Source: Trichomonas vaginalis G3 | Taxonomy: Eukaryota > Parabasalia > Trichomonadida > Trichomonadidae | Reading direction: 5' to 3' | Assembly (NCBI RefSeq): GCF_026262505.1 | Contig: NC_067206.1 | Location: 31,263,896-31,327,895, forward strand | Length of the DNA stretch: 64,000 nt | In this document: positions 62,242-64,000 of the stretch, piece after piece | How positions within the stretch are numbered: the stretch's first letter is position 1 | How the letters are laid out: each line of letters begins with the position of its first letter | Notes under the pieces: generated by a model | Databases searched by the model: none | Seen by the model: only the letters and a program-made list of their open reading frames with translations | Told to the model about the DNA's origin: nothing | Made by a program: the position numbers and the translations under genes

Positions 62242-62851
62242 AATGTCAAACATTGAGTTTGAAACAGTAAGAAAGATTGACAATGACACCAAAGTGGTTA
62301 GAATTGGTGATTTAACGTAAGATACTGTAAGAAATACAACAAATATTCTTTGTCAGACATTATAACACGTTCTGGAAAGAAAACAAAGGACTGGGTTAGA
62401 ATTGCTTCTACTCAGAAAATTTTGACAAGAAATCCTGAGCTCATGATATCGGTAAGATTCTATGGAACTACAGCATATCTCATTGACAAAAGTCTTATAC
62501 CAATAATTCTTCTGTGGATTGACCCTGTTGTTGGATATAACTTCATAACTTATGGTTCATTCGATACGGAACGTTGCAGTGAAGGCTTACTTTACATCGT
62601 TCAGAACCGAAGGACTTCAATACAAAGAGATATAAGATAGGAAGAACATATAATATAACTCAAAGATATGACAGTACAGTCAATAGAGTCAAGGTTGTGT
62701 TCGTTAATGATATGAGAGCCGCAGAAACAGAACTACTCGAAAAGTTTGAGAAAATGTATGGTGCTCCCATAAAAGGTAAAGAAACGTTTGAAGTAGATGA
62801 GATAGATAAAGCTATAAAATTATTTGACGAAGTTGCTGAAAAATACATGTA
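62242..62851 (+). pseudogene. KilA-N plus T5orf172 gene remains in the Polinton
   Basis: The first part, RSGKKTKDWVRIASTQKILT, then GTTAYLIDKSLIPIILLWID, resembles the KilA-N DNA-binding domain. The later part, LLYIVQNR, KIGRTYNITQRYDSTVNRVK and AAETELLEKFEKMYGA, matches the T5orf172 (GIY-YIG-like) domain. KilA-N and T5orf172 are joined in many large DNA viruses and Polintons. The leader TTTTTATCTTGTATGTAAAG nearly repeats the leader of the next gene. Broken, with a few breaks. Confidence 0.6.
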
Positions 62852-62938
62852 AAGCGTTTATTTTTGTCTTTTGTGAAAGTCAGAAAATAACGCTAATTTT
62901 TTCCTAACAAAAATTTTTATCTTGTTGTAAAGACAGTA

Positions 62939-63724
62939 ATGTCAACATCAGAGAACACAACAACTGCTATCGTTCATGAAGCCATAAATGAAGAATACGA
63001 GTACATACAGTATAACAAACAGTTACGTCTCATTCGTTCAGTCAAAGACGATATGTACCAAATGCAAAGTATAATGAATGCTCTTCGTTCTACAAAGCAA
63101 GCATATCATTGGTTTGAAAACCAACAGACAAAAGAACTTTTAGAAGAATTTCCTCATATGATTGCTTTGCAGAATGAAGAGATTCCGTATGAAAATCGCA
63201 AGAATTTGGCTCCTTGTTTGAAAGGTTATTATGTTCATAGACTTTTAGTAAACGCTGTAGCAATGTGGGCTTCACCTCGTTATGCTTGTTATATTTTCAT
63301 GATGTTAGATGAACTATATAAAGCAAAAGATGAAGTCATTGAATCCAAAGACAAAAGCATACAGAAAAGAATACCACGTTCAGTACCAAAAGGAAAGGAA
63401 AAGAGTTATAGGTATATGATATATACTGAAGAATTGGAGAAAGAAGAAGATAAAGATATGGTTATGTTGCATTTAGTCAGAAGAAACAACAAGAGCTTTT
63501 ATGACTTAGCTAAAATATATAAATCTGACAGAAACTGGTTCTATCGTGAAAACTTACCGATTTCAATGACACCGAATGAGCAAATAAAGGAAATTGTCAA
63601 AAATACTCTTCCTCAAACACACTATGACATCAAAGGTTGCACAATACTTACATTCAAAGAAGACTTAACATTACTGAAGGAAAAAATAACAGAATATTTC
63701 GATAACTTCAAAGAGGAAGAATGA
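62939..63724 (+). CDS. KilA-N domain protein of the Polinton
   Basis: A 261-residue protein starting MSTSENTTTAIVHEAINEEY. The segment LKGYYVHRLLVNAVAMWASP followed by RYACYIFMMLDELY matches the end of the KilA-N domain, the usual position being '.G.yvHp.L...a.WiSp.fa......l'. A preceding TKQAYHWFENQQTKELLEEF fits the first half. The rest is charged with a Lys-rich centre (SVPKGKEKSYRYMIYTEE) and a coiled C-terminus (DLTLLKEKITEYFDNFKEEE). Such proteins bind DNA in phages and large viruses. The frame is intact. Leader TTTTTATCTTGTTGTAAAGA. Confidence 0.75.
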   Translation: MSTSENTTTAIVHEAINEEYEYIQYNKQLRLIRSVKDDMYQMQSIMNALRSTKQAYHWFENQQTKELLEEFPHMIALQNEEIPYENRKNLAPCLKGYYVHRLLVNAVAMWASPRYACYIFMMLDELYKAKDEVIESKDKSIQKRIPRSVPKGKEKSYRYMIYTEELEKEEDKDMVMLHLVRRNNKSFYDLAKIYKSDRNWFYRENLPISMTPNEQIKEIVKNTLPQTHYDIKGCTILTFKEDLTLLKEKITEYFDNFKEEE

Positions 63725-63726
63725 AG

Positions 63727-64000
63727 TCACGACAACATTAACGATGAAGTCACGACAACATTAACGAAGAGAGAATGAGGTGAAAAAAGAGGTGAAAAAC
63801 GGGTGAGATCTCACCTCTTCACCTAAAATATATTTTTGTGCTATATTTACACTCATTTACGAAGAAGTCATGAATCCTACGTCAATTATGTTCGACACAT
63901 TGATAACATTAACGATAACATTAACGATAACATTACGATAACATAACGATAACATTAACGATAACATAAATGCTCCATGTCAATTATGTTCGACACTGAT
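63727..64000. repeat. CATTAACGATAA short tandem repeats near the window end
   Basis: A doublet GAAGTCACGACAACATTAAC at 63724-63765, and an irregular run of AACATTAACGAT units at about 63900-63970. It is flanked by two copies of TCAATTATGTTCGACAC (63882-63898 and 63979-63995). Non-coding. Confidence 0.6.
63776..63845. repeat. GGTGAGATCTCACC palindrome, copy 4 (inverse orientation)
   Basis: Same orientation as copy 3: GAGGTGAAAAAAGAGGTGAA on the left, CTCTTCACCTAAAATAT on the right. It lies downstream of the KilA-N gene. The sequence then continues ATTTTTGTGCTATATTTACA, close to the tract beside copy 1 read on the other strand. Confidence 0.7.

Larger units (their letters stand above)
51898..64000. 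mobile_element. Second Polinton/Maverick, at least 12 kb, broken, continues beyond the window
   Basis: A dense block of Polinton genes on both strands with less AT-rich composition than the host. Parts, left to right: small genes, a pVI-like protein, a minor capsid-like gene, packaging ATPase, small genes, a jelly-roll-like protein, a fibre, integrase, unknown genes, and a KilA-N/T5orf172 pair. No capsid protein or polymerase gene is seen and they may lie outside the window. The left end lies near 51.9 kb, next to a truncated transposase; no terminal repeat was recognised there. Around ten breaks are spread over the visible part, so this is a decayed copy. Four copies of a GGTGAGATCTCACC palindrome punctuate it. 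Confidence 0.85.

Overview
The window looks like nuclear DNA of the parasitic protist Trichomonas vaginalis. The grounds are a very AT-rich background, short intronless genes packed between long gene-poor stretches, an ankyrin protein whose N-terminal domain (start MSKQDVHPKKYSELRSIYEY) belongs to a family greatly expanded in this parasite, Myb and Rab families, and a heavy load of DNA transposons and Polinton/Maverick elements. No genome comparison could be run, so the species call rests on recognising these families.

Layout. 1-2.5 kb: a gene split by a 1.95-kb element that is bounded by an 83-bp direct repeat and carries an array of long hairpins. 3.9-7.5 kb: a Myb gene cut in two by a 3.1-kb DNA transposon with a 10-bp target duplication. 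8.6-17.8 kb: a tRNA-Arg, a protein kinase with an altered catalytic loop, a 1.5-kb hAT-like MITE, a DEDDy exonuclease, an ankyrin protein and a small Glu/Lys/Pro-tailed protein. 18.3-24.8 kb: two 1.82-kb copies of one transposon in inverted orientation around a membrane-anchored protein gene, then a foldback element abutting the glucosidase II gene (24.8-27.5 kb). 28.1-29.9 kb: an ankyrin pseudogene.

30,173-45,399 is a complete-length but broken Polinton, with inverted ends of about 125 bp and a 6-bp target duplication (TATTTC). It is a mosaic: two different major capsid protein genes in opposite directions, the tail end of a protein-primed DNA polymerase, an HNH endonuclease, a phage-like fibre, a D12-class adenine methyltransferase and a second hairpin array. 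Beyond it lie tRNA-Leu, a Rab GTPase, an uncharacterised gene, a 1.25-kb palindrome and a 121-bp minisatellite. From about 51.9 kb to the window end is part of a second broken Polinton with a pVI-like protein, packaging ATPase, fibre, integrase and KilA-N/T5orf172 genes.

The most unusual structure is the hairpin array at 0.8-1.8 kb and again at 40.1-40.4 kb. Four different hairpins recur in the same order with a period of about 250 bp at two unrelated loci. Arm sequences differ between copies but pairing is mostly kept. I do not recognise it as any named repeat class.
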